A stretch of 64,000 nt of DNA from Buttiauxella selenatireducens (GTDB lineage Bacteria > Pseudomonadota > Gammaproteobacteria > Enterobacterales > Enterobacteriaceae), in NCBI RefSeq assembly GCF_031432975.1, contig NZ_CP133838.1, positions 2,046,001 through 2,110,000 of the forward strand, written 5' to 3'. Positions 1-8,561 of this stretch are shown in pieces. The translations under genes were made by a program, and so were the position numbers. The notes under the pieces are model-generated. The model was given only the letters and a program-made list of their open reading frames with translations, had not been told where the DNA came from and did not search any database. Positions within the stretch are counted from its first letter, which is position 1; every line of letters starts with the position of its first letter.

Positions 1-1236
1 GGTGCCGGAACGGTCAAAACCGATGCACGCCAAATCACTTGGATATGTCGGCAAAACGAAGTAACCGTAGGATGCCGGGAAGAAGGCAATCAACATTTTC
101 GGCTCAACGCCCAGCATCAAGCCCATCGGAGCGACGGCCGTTAACGCCGCAGCCTGGCTGTTCACCAATTTCGAAACCAAAAACAGCACAATGGCATACG
201 TCCATGGATGGCTTTTCACCACGCCTTCCAGCGCCATTTTTAGCTCTTCAAGATGGGCCTGGAAAAAGGTATCGCTCATCCACGCGACACCAAATACCGA
301 GAAAATCGCCACCATGCCGGCTTTAAACACCGCACCGTTGGAGATAGCCGAAGCATTTACTTTGCACACGATGAGCATCACGGCACCGGCAATCAACATC
401 ATCATCTGGATAACCAGATTCATTGATAACGGCTTTAACGAACCTTTGATGTCGAAAGCCGGGCGCAGCGCCGGAATCGCCCCTAACAACACCACGACCA
501 GAATGCCGGCAAAGAAAATCCACGTTGACCAGTAGGCTTGCTTGGGGAAAACCTGGTTCATCAGGGTTTCGCTGCTGCCGTAGATAAATTCACGCTGTTT
601 TGGATCCTGGAGTCTTTCCTGAAACTCCACGTCATCTTGCAAATCTTTGCCACGACGCAAACTCCACAGCGCCGCAATCAACACTCCAAATAAGGAGGCG
701 GGCACGGAAACGCAGAGAATATCGAGGATGCCCCACGCATGGCCAATGCCGTGGTTTGCCGCCAGAATCGAAATCAGCGAAACCACCGCCACCGAGACGG
801 GAGAAGCGGTAATCGCCATCTGTGAGGCAATCGATGCAACCGCCATCGGGCGTTCCGGGCGAATGCCTTTCTTCAGCGCGATATCGGCAATGATCGGGAA
901 CATGGTGTACACCACATGGCCAGTGCCGCACAGGAAAGTCAGCATCCAGGTGGTGAAAGGGGCAAGCAGAGTGATGTGCTGAGGGTGTTTGCGTAGCAGA
1001 CGCTCGGCAAATTGCATCATGACATTCAGGCCACCTGCAGTTTGCAAAGTGGCGGCACAACCGATTACCGCAAGAATGGTCAGCATCACATCAACGGGCG
1101 GTTTTCCTGGCTCAAGACCAAAGATAAAGGTGAGAATAAACAGCCCAATCCCACTGATCAGGCCAAGTCCCATCCCGCCAAAGCGTGTGCCGACTAACAG
1201 GCATAAAATAATAACAATGAATTCAATAGTTATCAT
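1..1236 (-). CDS. Anaerobic C4-dicarboxylate transporter, Dcu family (DcuB-like), 3' part cut by window edge
   Basis: Inner-membrane antiporter of the DcuA/DcuB family, which exchanges succinate for fumarate, malate or aspartate. The 412 codons seen begin MITIEFIVIILCLLVGTRFG and contain GLEPGKPPVDVMLTILAVIG, LLRRKHP-type and CGTGHVVYTMFPII segments, GIRPERPMAVASI, and near the edge LPTYPSDLACIGFDRSGT. The CGTGHVVYT stretch and a hydrophilic loop reading RRGKDLQDDVEFQ resemble DcuB more than DcuA. ATG is preceded by GGGGAC on the minus strand. About 30-40 C-terminal residues lie outside the window. It follows the heparinase-like gene on the same strand, but a strong hairpin separates them, so it probably has its own promoter. 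A role in exporting succinate or taking up dicarboxylates during uronate fermentation is inference. It is divergent enough from E. coli DcuB that a paralogue is possible. Confidence 0.85.
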   Translation of the reverse strand, partial: MITIEFIVIILCLLVGTRFGGMGLGLISGIGLFILTFIFGLEPGKPPVDVMLTILAVIGCAATLQTAGGLNVMMQFAERLLRKHPQHITLLAPFTTWMLTFLCGTGHVVYTMFPIIADIALKKGIRPERPMAVASIASQMAITASPVSVAVVSLISILAANHGIGHAWGILDILCVSVPASLFGVLIAALWSLRRGKDLQDDVEFQERLQDPKQREFIYGSSETLMNQVFPKQAYWSTWIFFAGILVVVLLGAIPALRPAFDIKGSLKPLSMNLVIQMMMLIAGAVMLIVCKVNASAISNGAVFKAGMVAIFSVFGVAWMSDTFFQAHLEELKMALEGVVKSHPWTYAIVLFLVSKLVNSQAAALTAVAPMGLMLGVEPKMLIAFFPASYGYFVLPTYPSDLACIGFDRSGT

Positions 1237-1353
1237 GGTCGTCCCCTAAAATTACACATGCCATTAGCATTACAGAATGTAGGGATAACCATTGAGACGC
1301 AGATCTTGTTTGTTTAAATTCAATAAAAACAGTTGGTTAGTAACAAAATATTA

Positions 1354-1380
1354 ACACTCCGCCTATAACCGGCGGAGTGT
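1354..1380 (-). terminator. Rho-independent terminator after the heparinase-like gene
   Basis: A perfect 10-bp stem, ACACTCCGCC with GGCGGAGTGT and a 7-nt loop, lies 4 bases beyond the stop codon of the lyase gene. On the minus strand a T-rich stretch follows. It should end the lyase transcript before the dcuB-like gene. Confidence 0.75.
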
Positions 1381-1384
1381 AATC

Positions 1385-3403
1385 TCATAACGGCAAATGT
1401 GAATGCTGAAGACGAGGAAGGGGCGTGTTGTCATTTGTCACATCGACGACTAACACCTCTTCACCACGTTTTAGCAAAATACGCATACCCCCGTTGTCCG
1501 GCGTAACCTGCATATCAGTGATAGGTTGCTGGTTATCAAAATCCCAAACGCTGACGAACTCCGGTTGAAGGTCATGGCTGCGTAACACCAGATAACTTAA
1601 CTCCCCAACGGCAGGATTATCCGGTGCGTTTCCCTGCCACAACTCGGCCTGACCATAAAGCCATAATGCTTGCCCGTGAGGGTGGGTGGCAAAGTGGCGA
1701 GGCTGACAGTTCGTTAACGATGCACAATGCGCGTCATTCATCATCGTCAGTGGGCCGTAGGCGCTAAACTGACTCGGCTCCCCCTCAACATCCAGCGCTT
1801 TCCCCTGAAGATGAAGCGTCCAGTCCACTTGTTGGCAATGCGGATTTTGCACACTGCTGATATCAATTAATGCGTTATCCAGCCATAACAAACGGCGGCG
1901 AAAACGGACGTCACGCCACGCTTCGCTATCCCACTGTACGCGAGTGTGGCTGTCGAGTTCAGGCGGCGTTTGTCGCCAGTCGACTTCTGTATCCAGCCAG
2001 CAGAACGCCTTGCTTTCATGATACTGATGCACCACAGGTAGCGCAGGGGGCTGGTTGGTTTGATTGACCGTAATGGTGTTATGAGTGGCGCTGTTTTTGT
2101 AATACGCATAATGCATTGGCGCACCGTAACCGGTGGTGCCAAGATCGGGCAGGATCTCTTGTCCATCATTAAACAGTAGAATATTCAGGCGGTCATAATG
2201 GTCATGCTCACCGCCGAAAGGCGTGTGTTTAATCAATAACGCACGTTGCTTTTCTGCGTTACGCCACAGAGTCAGGCCGCAATCAGGGGCATGAAGATGG
2301 CCGGCTGGAATGAGCTCAGGAACCGTCTCTGGCAGTGGAGTGGCGTAAAGAAAAGCATCGAGATTCGGTTGTGGATGCTGCGCATTGATAGCCTTGAGCG
2401 CGGCGGCATACTGCTCATCACGATAGTAATGCCATGCAAATTGATAAAGATGGCTGTGGTCTAATTTTTCCTGGCCGTAGATACAATCATTGATACGTGG
2501 AAAGGTACCGTCTGGCATCAAAAGAGTCAGTGGGAAACTGAGCATTTTTTTATAGTAAGGTTTGTCCAGCAAACTCCAGCGTGTACCGATGGCCAGCTTT
2601 TCGAAGGCGAGAAAGCCTTGTAGCGCGTAGAAGTGATAATGAATAGAACCTTCGAACCATAGCCCTTCGTCGAATAAACCCTGCTCAAGCTGATAACGCA
2701 GCCCGTAAGGTTGATTGACCGCGAATTCGACTAACGCATCGTCCTCCAGCACCAGACCCAAAACACCCACCGCGCTGCCGATTTTCACTTCATGGTTATG
2801 TAATTGGGCTGTGCGATGGGCCATCAAAAACTGCGCACCTTCGTGCAACAAACGCGTCGTAATCGTGTTGCGCTGCTCGACGGTAAGCGCCTCAGCGATG
2901 CAATCATAGCCGAGGGCGAAATCCAGCATGCAGTTCGCTTCACACAGCGTCTGGGCATTCATTTTCCCTGGCCCATTGTACGGAATGCCGCCGTGAATTT
3001 CGTAATCCGGATAGAATTCGGCATAGCGCAGTAGCAGTTCACGGACTTTATCCAGATAGACCTGCTCACCGGTAAGTTGCCACAATAAACCCAACTGATG
3101 GCAGGCTTTGGCGTTCAGGCCGTTGAGCTCACGCCACCATGCGCCATCAAAGGGCTCGCCGCTAAACTGTTGCCCATCGACCGGGCAACAATGGGCGTCC
3201 GGGGAGTGGCGATCCCACACCAGCCTGACGCCGTGCTCAGGGCAAAAATAATAGAGATTCCAGGTTGCCCGCGCAGTTTCCGGCACGAGTACGGGGTTGT
3301 TGAGAACCACATTGTTGTCGTCAATCAACTGCTCAATAATTTCGGGTTGGGCGCTAACGCGTTGCTGAAGAAGAATAAGTTGTTGCGTGGTGAACTGCTT
3401 CAT
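1385..3403 (-). CDS. Heparinase II/III-family polysaccharide lyase (PL15-like), cytoplasmic
   Basis: Predicted 672-residue lyase with an N-terminal alpha/alpha toroid and C-terminal heparinase II/III beta-sandwich domain. The family cleaves uronic-acid-containing glycans by beta-elimination. The N-terminal half has GGIPYNGPGKMNAQTLCEAN and a QLHNHEVKIGSAVG helix. The C-terminal half has GGEHDHYDRLNILLF, ILPDLGTTGYGAPMHY and YYKNSATHNTITVNQ, with the His and Tyr cluster expected at the active site. This resembles PL15 exolyases acting on alginate or heparin-type oligosaccharides (family knowledge, recalled). No signal peptide is visible, so it probably acts on imported oligosaccharides. The ATG at 3403 is preferred over one at 3418 because AAGGA lies seven bases upstream. 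It follows the secreted alginate-lyase-like gene by 11 bases. Substrate cannot be read from sequence. Confidence 0.85.
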   Translation of the reverse strand: MKQFTTQQLILLQQRVSAQPEIIEQLIDDNNVVLNNPVLVPETARATWNLYYFCPEHGVRLVWDRHSPDAHCCPVDGQQFSGEPFDGAWWRELNGLNAKACHQLGLLWQLTGEQVYLDKVRELLLRYAEFYPDYEIHGGIPYNGPGKMNAQTLCEANCMLDFALGYDCIAEALTVEQRNTITTRLLHEGAQFLMAHRTAQLHNHEVKIGSAVGVLGLVLEDDALVEFAVNQPYGLRYQLEQGLFDEGLWFEGSIHYHFYALQGFLAFEKLAIGTRWSLLDKPYYKKMLSFPLTLLMPDGTFPRINDCIYGQEKLDHSHLYQFAWHYYRDEQYAAALKAINAQHPQPNLDAFLYATPLPETVPELIPAGHLHAPDCGLTLWRNAEKQRALLIKHTPFGGEHDHYDRLNILLFNDGQEILPDLGTTGYGAPMHYAYYKNSATHNTITVNQTNQPPALPVVHQYHESKAFCWLDTEVDWRQTPPELDSHTRVQWDSEAWRDVRFRRRLLWLDNALIDISSVQNPHCQQVDWTLHLQGKALDVEGEPSQFSAYGPLTMMNDAHCASLTNCQPRHFATHPHGQALWLYGQAELWQGNAPDNPAVGELSYLVLRSHDLQPEFVSVWDFDNQQPITDMQVTPDNGGMRILLKRGEEVLVVDVTNDNTPLPRLQHSHLPL

Positions 3404-3414
3404 CGCTCGATCCT

Positions 3415-4662
3415 TCATCCCTGGCTATGTGGTTTTAACGGGGTAATTAGATGTGAAATATCATCGGGATATTTCGCCATTAGCCACGCGGCTTTTTCAG
3501 AAAACACGTTGTCGTCAGGCCAGGCTCGTGCGGCACTGACCATGTTGATCAGGGCTTTTTTATCGTCCATTTTATCAATATCCTTCCAGGGCCATGATTC
3601 ATTGCCATTGATGTAGTGTGCGATGTAGTGATAACCCTTGCGCAAACTATGGTCATCAAGGGAGAAATTCCACACATCAACCCCTGCAACTTCCCCCAAA
3701 CGGCCCAGTTTGTTGTAAGCCTCAAGATGGAAATTGCTGTAATGCCACGGACGTGTGCGCTCAATTTCCGCCATCTGGCGGCCTTCCTTATCAAAGTGGG
3801 AAGGAATACGTCGCAGTTGGGTTATTTGCAGTCGTTTCTTTGCCGCTGCCGTATCGCCGCTAAACAGGGCAAAGGACGCCGCTTGTAAATCAAAATAAGT
3901 GCCGTGATTGTTGTGCCAGTTATCTTCTTCAAATCCGTTTTGGCTGGTGGTCATCCAGTGGTAAAAATCGCCATACCACTGTTTTATCTTCTGATAATCT
4001 TCATCGCTTATCACATTCGCCGGGCGTAATAATTCAACCGCATCAATCACGTCTACCAGAGCACGGCTGTCAATCAGACCGATTCCCCGCCCATCGTTGA
4101 TACCAGGAATCGCCTGCGCATACTGCAAATTAGGATTCATGCGCGTTTCTGGCTTCACAAACCAGTTCAATAACTGGTCGCGTGCTTTTTCAGCGTAGGC
4201 TGGTTTTTGCGTAAATTGCCATGCCAACGCCAGTGTCCACACGTCATTACTCATGCTGACTAAGCGTTTTTTGTCTGTGGCATCACTGTTGGCATCGGGA
4301 TTGGTTTCTCCGTCTTTACGCAGATAAGGCAGCCCATCTTTTTTCGTCGGGTCAGGCCACCAGTAGGGCGGGAAGCTGTAGTAATCATGCTTATCGCCAC
4401 TGGCGGCGATCAGCGTTTTATCCATCACCGAATACAGTGGTTTATTCAGTGCGTTATCCGCGCCAGCAATGAGTTTGTGATACGCGCCAACAAACTGTGG
4501 GTTTTGTGCGTTCACTTGCTGTTGGCTGTAGCGCAAATCTTCGAGCTTAATTTGCAATGGATGTGCATCGGCGGCGTATAGCGGCGAGGCGGTTAGAGCA
4601 CCCACCACAGCCAGCGAAAGCAATGACAGGCAAGACAATAAATGAGTCTTTTTCTGGCGCAT
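3415..4662 (-). CDS. Secreted alginate-lyase-family protein (PF05426)
   Basis: Periplasmic or secreted 415-residue protein with an alpha/alpha-barrel alginate-lyase fold. It begins MRQKKTHLLSCLSLLSLAVV and has a cleavage site near SPLYAA, a clear Sec signal peptide. Family hallmarks are HDYYSFPPYWWPDPTKKDGL, INDGRGIGLIDSRALVD, and WHNNHGTYFDLQAASFALFS, where the NNH and Tyr are the likely catalytic region. ERTRPWHYSNFHLEAYNKLG follows. PF05426 includes alginate and glucuronan lyases, so polyuronate chain cleavage is likely but the polymer is unknown. The ATG at 4662 has GAGA upstream; an in-frame ATG at 4677 has no visible ribosome-binding site. First gene of the leftward operon, divergent from the ABC importer. 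It is a homologue of the cytoplasmic protein at 9661-10797. Confidence 0.85.
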   Translation of the reverse strand: MRQKKTHLLSCLSLLSLAVVGALTASPLYAADAHPLQIKLEDLRYSQQQVNAQNPQFVGAYHKLIAGADNALNKPLYSVMDKTLIAASGDKHDYYSFPPYWWPDPTKKDGLPYLRKDGETNPDANSDATDKKRLVSMSNDVWTLALAWQFTQKPAYAEKARDQLLNWFVKPETRMNPNLQYAQAIPGINDGRGIGLIDSRALVDVIDAVELLRPANVISDEDYQKIKQWYGDFYHWMTTSQNGFEEDNWHNNHGTYFDLQAASFALFSGDTAAAKKRLQITQLRRIPSHFDKEGRQMAEIERTRPWHYSNFHLEAYNKLGRLGEVAGVDVWNFSLDDHSLRKGYHYIAHYINGNESWPWKDIDKMDDKKALINMVSAARAWPDDNVFSEKAAWLMAKYPDDISHLITPLKPHSQG

Positions 4663-4784
4663 ATTCTCTACGTCCATCAGTAGGTTGAAAAAATTATTCC
4701 GGAGCGAAAAGAATCCATCGCATGGGGTCGCTGCGATATATTTAAACGCTCACTGATATTATTAATTTTTCGTCAAATATGAGA

Positions 4785-4803
4785 TTTGAAATAATGTTTC
4801 GAA
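4785..4803. promoter_or_regulatory. Candidate KdgR operator
   Basis: TTTGAAATAATGTTTCGAA matches the recalled KdgR consensus AATGAAACATTGTTTCATT at 12 of 19 positions, including both TGAAA and GTTTC cores at correct spacing. KdgR represses uronate and pectin catabolism until 2-keto-3-deoxygluconate accumulates. That fits lyases whose products enter the KDG pathway. Confidence 0.5.
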
Positions 4804-4841
4804 TGTTGAGTGCGCAGTGTAAGAGACGGATTTAAAATTTA

Positions 4842-4857
4842 TGTGATACATATCAAA
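4842..4857. promoter_or_regulatory. Candidate CRP site
   Basis: TGTGATACATATCAAA keeps a perfect left half (TGTGA), six-base spacer and a right half TCAAA against TCACA. Catabolite control of the divergent carbohydrate operons would be expected. Confidence 0.45.
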
Positions 4858-5192
4858 TTAATGCCGCCAATGTAAAAATCCCTCTAAAAATGCATTCTAT
4901 GTCACATAAAACAGCGTTTTTAAACTTTTATTGATTTTGTGTTGTTATTGTTTAATTTTGTAATTTATTGATTTTATTGTGAATTTAATAATGCATTTTT
5001 TCTTCGTTACTTGCGAGCGTGATTTGCAGCATACTTTTTGATTATGAAATATCATTTCTTTTTTTTGCTGTTGTTTTTGAGAGAGGTGTTCTATTTAATT
5101 GCTGGACGGTTTTTTTCATTTCAGAAATAACGTGCTTCACTCCATTAAGCTATTAATTGAACCTCTTAAATTAAATAAGGAAGTGAAAATAA

Positions 5193-6485
5193 ATGTTTCC
5201 TACAAAATTAAAATCCCTATTGCTGATTTCAACTCTTGGTTTAAGTGTCACGCAAACATTTGCGGCTGAAACCCTGAATGTCTGGATCCGTGCCAGTAAC
5301 GACTCCAAAAATATTTACAAACAAGAGGCTGAAACGTTTGAGAAAAAAACCGGGATTAAAATCGAGTACTTTAATGCCACTACCGACTTCGAACAGCGCC
5401 TCGCCAGGGCGGCGGCAGGCAACGCACTGCCTGACCTCATCTTTAACGATGCCGTCGCGATTGGGCAATTTATCCAGCTAGGTATCGCGGAAGAAATTGA
5501 CCCGAAAGCCATTGCCGGAGGTGAAAACCTTTATCCAACCGCGTGGGAAAGTACCCGCTACACCGACGGTAAATTCTATGGGGTTCCGACGTCAGCTCAA
5601 ACCTTTGCACTGTTCGTGCGTAAAGACTGGCGCGAAAAATTAGGCTTACCTGCGCCAAAAACCTGGAGCGACGTCGAAACGCTAGCCAAAGCCTTTACGA
5701 CTCAAGATCCTGATGGCAATGGCAAAAACGACACTTACGGCTTTTTACTGCCGGGTGCCACCACACGCGGATACGCCAGCTGGTTTATGAGTGCATTCCT
5801 GTGGCAGGCCGGCGGTGATTTTATCCGCGAAGGGGCGAAAGGGACGTTTAAAGCGTCACTCGACGAACCAGCGGCTAGCGAAGCGTTGAAATTTATGCGC
5901 GGCATGCTGTGCGAAAAAGTCGTCCAGCCTGGTGCCATTAACGCCACCACTGCCGACATCATTCCGTCCTTCCGCTCCGGGCAAACCGGAATGTTCTTCA
6001 CCGGCCCTTATCACATCGCGTTATTTGATAAAGACCCAGGCAAAGACAAGTTCGAAGTGGTGACGCTAACGGGGCCAAAAGGCAGCGCGACGCTTGCTGA
6101 AGGGACTACGGCGTTCATGATGAAAAGCAGCAAAAACAAAGAGGCGGCTCGCAAATTCATTGAGTTTATGATTTCCCAGGAAGGGCAAGAAATTGGTATG
6201 GGCAAAGGCAGCAAACATATGCCTGTGGTGCGCTTGCCTGTAAACAAAATGGTTGATACGCAAGCGGTCTATAACGATGAACGCTGGGCAACGTTCAGCA
6301 AACTTTACGCCGAACAGGGCCGCTACGTGCCGCAAGTTCCAAACTGGACGCCAATTCGCCAGATAACCGCCGATGGTTTCAATAGCATTCTGGCTGACTG
6401 CAACAGCGATATTGCCGCCGAACTAAAAACCACCAACGAAAAGGTCAACGCTGAGTTGGCTAAACAGCAGGTGCTGGCGAAGTAA
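5193..6485 (+). CDS. ABC transporter sugar-binding protein (family 1 SBP)
   Basis: Periplasmic solute-binding protein of 430 residues and first gene of a MalEFGK-type importer operon. The N-terminus MFPTKLKSLLLISTLGLSVT ending TFAAET is a Sec signal peptide. The mature part begins LNVWIRASNDSKNIYKQEAE, typical of family 1 binding proteins, with PGATTRGYASWFMSAFLWQA and FRSGQTGMFFTGPYHIALFD as recognisable ligand-domain segments. A GGAAG ribosome-binding site precedes ATG. Its ligand is probably an oligosaccharide released by the secreted alginate-lyase-like protein encoded divergently (inference from context). A block of tandem repeats separates it from the permease genes and may raise its mRNA level over theirs. 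Confidence 0.9.
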   Translation: MFPTKLKSLLLISTLGLSVTQTFAAETLNVWIRASNDSKNIYKQEAETFEKKTGIKIEYFNATTDFEQRLARAAAGNALPDLIFNDAVAIGQFIQLGIAEEIDPKAIAGGENLYPTAWESTRYTDGKFYGVPTSAQTFALFVRKDWREKLGLPAPKTWSDVETLAKAFTTQDPDGNGKNDTYGFLLPGATTRGYASWFMSAFLWQAGGDFIREGAKGTFKASLDEPAASEALKFMRGMLCEKVVQPGAINATTADIIPSFRSGQTGMFFTGPYHIALFDKDPGKDKFEVVTLTGPKGSATLAEGTTAFMMKSSKNKEAARKFIEFMISQEGQEIGMGKGSKHMPVVRLPVNKMVDTQAVYNDERWATFSKLYAEQGRYVPQVPNWTPIRQITADGFNSILADCNSDIAAELKTTNEKVNAELAKQQVLAK

Positions 6486-6499
6486 TCCCGGTTGTGAAT

Positions 6500-6782
6500 C
6501 CCCCTCACCCCAACCCTCTCCCCAGGGAGAGGGAGAAAACCGGTATACCCCTTTCCTCAGGGTGAGGGAGAAAACCGGTATACCCCTTTCCTCAGGGTGA
6601 GGGAGAAAACCGGTATACCCCTTTCCTCAGAGTGAGGGAGAAAACCGGTATACCCCTTTCCCAGGGAGAGGGAGAAAACCGGTATACCCCTTTCCTCAGG
6701 GTGAGAGTGAAAACCGGTATACCCCTTTCCCCAGGGTGAGCGGTCAATTCCCTCTCCTGGGGGAGAGGGCCAGGGTGAGGGG
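6500..6782. repeat. Six-copy 35-bp tandem repeat flanked by REP-like CCCTCTCC/GGAGAGGG hairpin sequences
   Basis: CCGGTATACC recurs at 6540, 6575, 6610, 6645, 6679 and 6714, a period of 34-35 bp. Units read roughly GAAAACCGGTATACCCC followed by TTTCCTCAGGGTGAGGGA. The array is bounded by CCCTCACCCCAACCCTCTCC with AGGGAGAGGG on the left and CCCTCTCCTGGGGGAGAGGG on the right. The same CCCTCTCCCT/AGGGAGAGGG motif recurs three times at 40676-40806. It lies inside the ABC operon between binding-protein and permease genes, the position where hairpins often stabilise upstream mRNA. Units are near-identical with no variable spacers, so it is not CRISPR. Confidence 0.85.
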
Positions 6783-6822
6783 GCAACGGATCAACTCAAC
6801 TTAAACAAGAGCGAAAACAACG

Positions 6823-7701
6823 ATGTTAACCTCCCGCCAGAAACGAAACCTGGTGCCGTGGATATTTCTTGCTCCGGCGCTAGTCATTTTCACCTGGTTT
6901 AAATTCATCCCGATGCTGCAAGGCCTGGTGATGAGTTTTTACAAAGTGAACTTCAATCAACCTGACGAATGGGTTGGGTTTGCCAACTTTGCCCGCGCGT
7001 TTGCAGATGTTGAACTGCATTCGGCCGTTTTCAACACCTTTCTCTATGTGGTGGTGACCATGGTGGTTGGGGCCATTCTGGCATTCTTCCTGGCGATGTT
7101 GCTTGAAGGACCCGCCCGCCATTTGCGTTTCATCCGTACCGCGATTTTCTTACCGGCTGTGACCAGTGCGGCTATCGTCGCCGAAATGTGGCGCATCCTG
7201 TTTAACCCTACGCCTAATGGTGTAGTGAACCATATCCTGAGCTGGTTCGGTGTTGCAGACCAGGGGTTCCTCGCCAGTGCCGATCAGTCACTTTGGGTGA
7301 TCATGTTGCTGCATATCTGGAAAGCGGTGCCGTACAACATGGTTATCTTTATTGCCGGTCTGGCGGGGATTAGCCGTGATTTGTACGACGCCTCAAATGT
7401 GGATGGCGCGAACTGGTGGAACCGCCTGCGTTACGTCACCTTGCCTGGCATGATCCCGGCCATTTCTGTGGTGCTGATGCTTTCGTTCATTCGCGGTTTC
7501 CGCGTATTTGCTGAAGTGTATGCCACGACAGGCGGTGGGCCATCCGGTGCCACTGAAATGATCATGACCCATATCTACAAACTCGGTTTTGAACAATTTG
7601 ACTACGGCTATGCTTCGGCGGTGTCGTTCCTGTTATTCGCCTTCACGGTGGTGCTGACAATCTGTCACCTCACGTTGAAAAAGCGTATTGCCCGCTATTA
7701 A
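6823..7701 (+). CDS. ABC sugar transporter permease (MalF-like)
   Basis: Inner-membrane permease of 292 residues with six predicted transmembrane segments, starting MLTSRQKRNLVPWIFLAPAL. The cytoplasmic coupling (EAA-type) loop is seen as LYDASNVDGANWWNRLRYVT followed by LPGMIP, which contacts the ATPase. It pairs with the second permease 10 bases downstream. Length and topology match MalF/UgpA-type proteins that lack the large periplasmic insert of E. coli MalF. Preceded by a repeat array rather than a promoter of recognisable form. Substrate is inferred only from neighbouring lyases. Confidence 0.9.
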   Translation: MLTSRQKRNLVPWIFLAPALVIFTWFKFIPMLQGLVMSFYKVNFNQPDEWVGFANFARAFADVELHSAVFNTFLYVVVTMVVGAILAFFLAMLLEGPARHLRFIRTAIFLPAVTSAAIVAEMWRILFNPTPNGVVNHILSWFGVADQGFLASADQSLWVIMLLHIWKAVPYNMVIFIAGLAGISRDLYDASNVDGANWWNRLRYVTLPGMIPAISVVLMLSFIRGFRVFAEVYATTGGGPSGATEMIMTHIYKLGFEQFDYGYASAVSFLLFAFTVVLTICHLTLKKRIARY

Positions 7702-7711
7702 GGAGCAGCCC

Positions 7712-8551
7712 ATGTTAGGTAAACGTTGGGATACGGTAGGTCGCTGGATGATTTATGGCTTGCTGTTAATTGTATTTGTTGGACCGTTCTGGGGCATTGT
7801 CGCCACGGCATTCAGCGGTGCACCGGTTAAACCAGGCGAGCTCCTGGCGTGGCCGAATGAGTTTTCAATGGAGAACTTTATTTTTGCCTGGCAGGACATC
7901 GGCGTTTGGCAATATTTGCTGAACTCGATGGTGGTGGTGTTCTTTGGCACCATTTTGCAGGTTGCCGTCAGTGCTCTTGCTGCCTACGCGCTGGCGCGCA
8001 AAAAATTCATCGGGGTATCGTTGGTCAGCCTGATCATTCTTTCGACCATGATGCTGCCGGAGGAAGTGATCGCCATTCCGCTGTACATGATCATCAACTG
8101 GCAACTGCCGCTGATTGATTCGTCACTCTACAACACCTATCTGGGCATGATTATGCCGGTGGTAGGTTGGGCGTTTTCCATTTTCGTATTAAGCGAATTT
8201 ATGGCCGCGATCCCTAAGGAGCTGGAAGAAGCGGCGCGTATTGATGGCGCGAATGAATGGCAGATTTTCTTCCACGTCATTTTACCGCTGGTCAAACCGG
8301 CCCTGGGGACCGTCGTGACGTTTGGCTTCATCATGATTTGGGACCAGTACCTGCTGCCGCTGATTGTGGTGAACCATGACAGCCTGAATACCATCCCGGT
8401 CATTCTTGGCCGCCTGCGTACTGACGAAAGCATTACGCCGAACATTTTTATTGCCATCACCTTACTGGCGATGTTGCCAAGCATCATTGTTTATCTCGGT
8501 CTGCAAAAACATTTCAATCGCGGGATTATGTCCGGCGCGGTCAAAGGATAA
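7712..8551 (+). CDS. ABC sugar transporter permease (MalG-like)
   Basis: Second inner-membrane permease, 279 residues. ATG at 7712 is chosen because AAGGAG lies seven bases upstream and overlaps the end of the previous gene; the upstream in-frame extension has no ribosome-binding site. The EAA loop is well conserved (LEEAARIDGANEWQIFFHVI then LPLVKP), as in MalG/UgpE. The N-terminal segment WMIYGLLLIVFVGPFWGIVA is the first membrane helix. It forms the translocation pore with the MalF-like partner. Confidence 0.9.
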   Translation: MLGKRWDTVGRWMIYGLLLIVFVGPFWGIVATAFSGAPVKPGELLAWPNEFSMENFIFAWQDIGVWQYLLNSMVVVFFGTILQVAVSALAAYALARKKFIGVSLVSLIILSTMMLPEEVIAIPLYMIINWQLPLIDSSLYNTYLGMIMPVVGWAFSIFVLSEFMAAIPKELEEAARIDGANEWQIFFHVILPLVKPALGTVVTFGFIMIWDQYLLPLIVVNHDSLNTIPVILGRLRTDESITPNIFIAITLLAMLPSIIVYLGLQKHFNRGIMSGAVKG

Positions 8552-8561
8552 GGAGCGACAA

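Larger units (their letters stand above)
4678..5192. promoter_or_regulatory. Divergent promoter region between the lyase operon and the ABC-importer operon
   Basis: This AT-rich 515-bp gap has no plausible gene and must drive both divergent operons. It contains a KdgR-like palindrome and a CRP-like site, annotated separately. Another CRP half-site-like GTCACA lies near 4900. No regulator gene is adjacent, so control by KdgR, CRP or the AraC-type protein encoded at 11718-12584 is inferred. Confidence 0.6.

Noticed and set aside
6500-6786. Possible CRISPR array or minus-strand 64-codon gene in the tandem repeats
   Set aside because: Units are contiguous and near-identical with no variable spacers. 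The reading frame simply reflects the 35-bp repeat.
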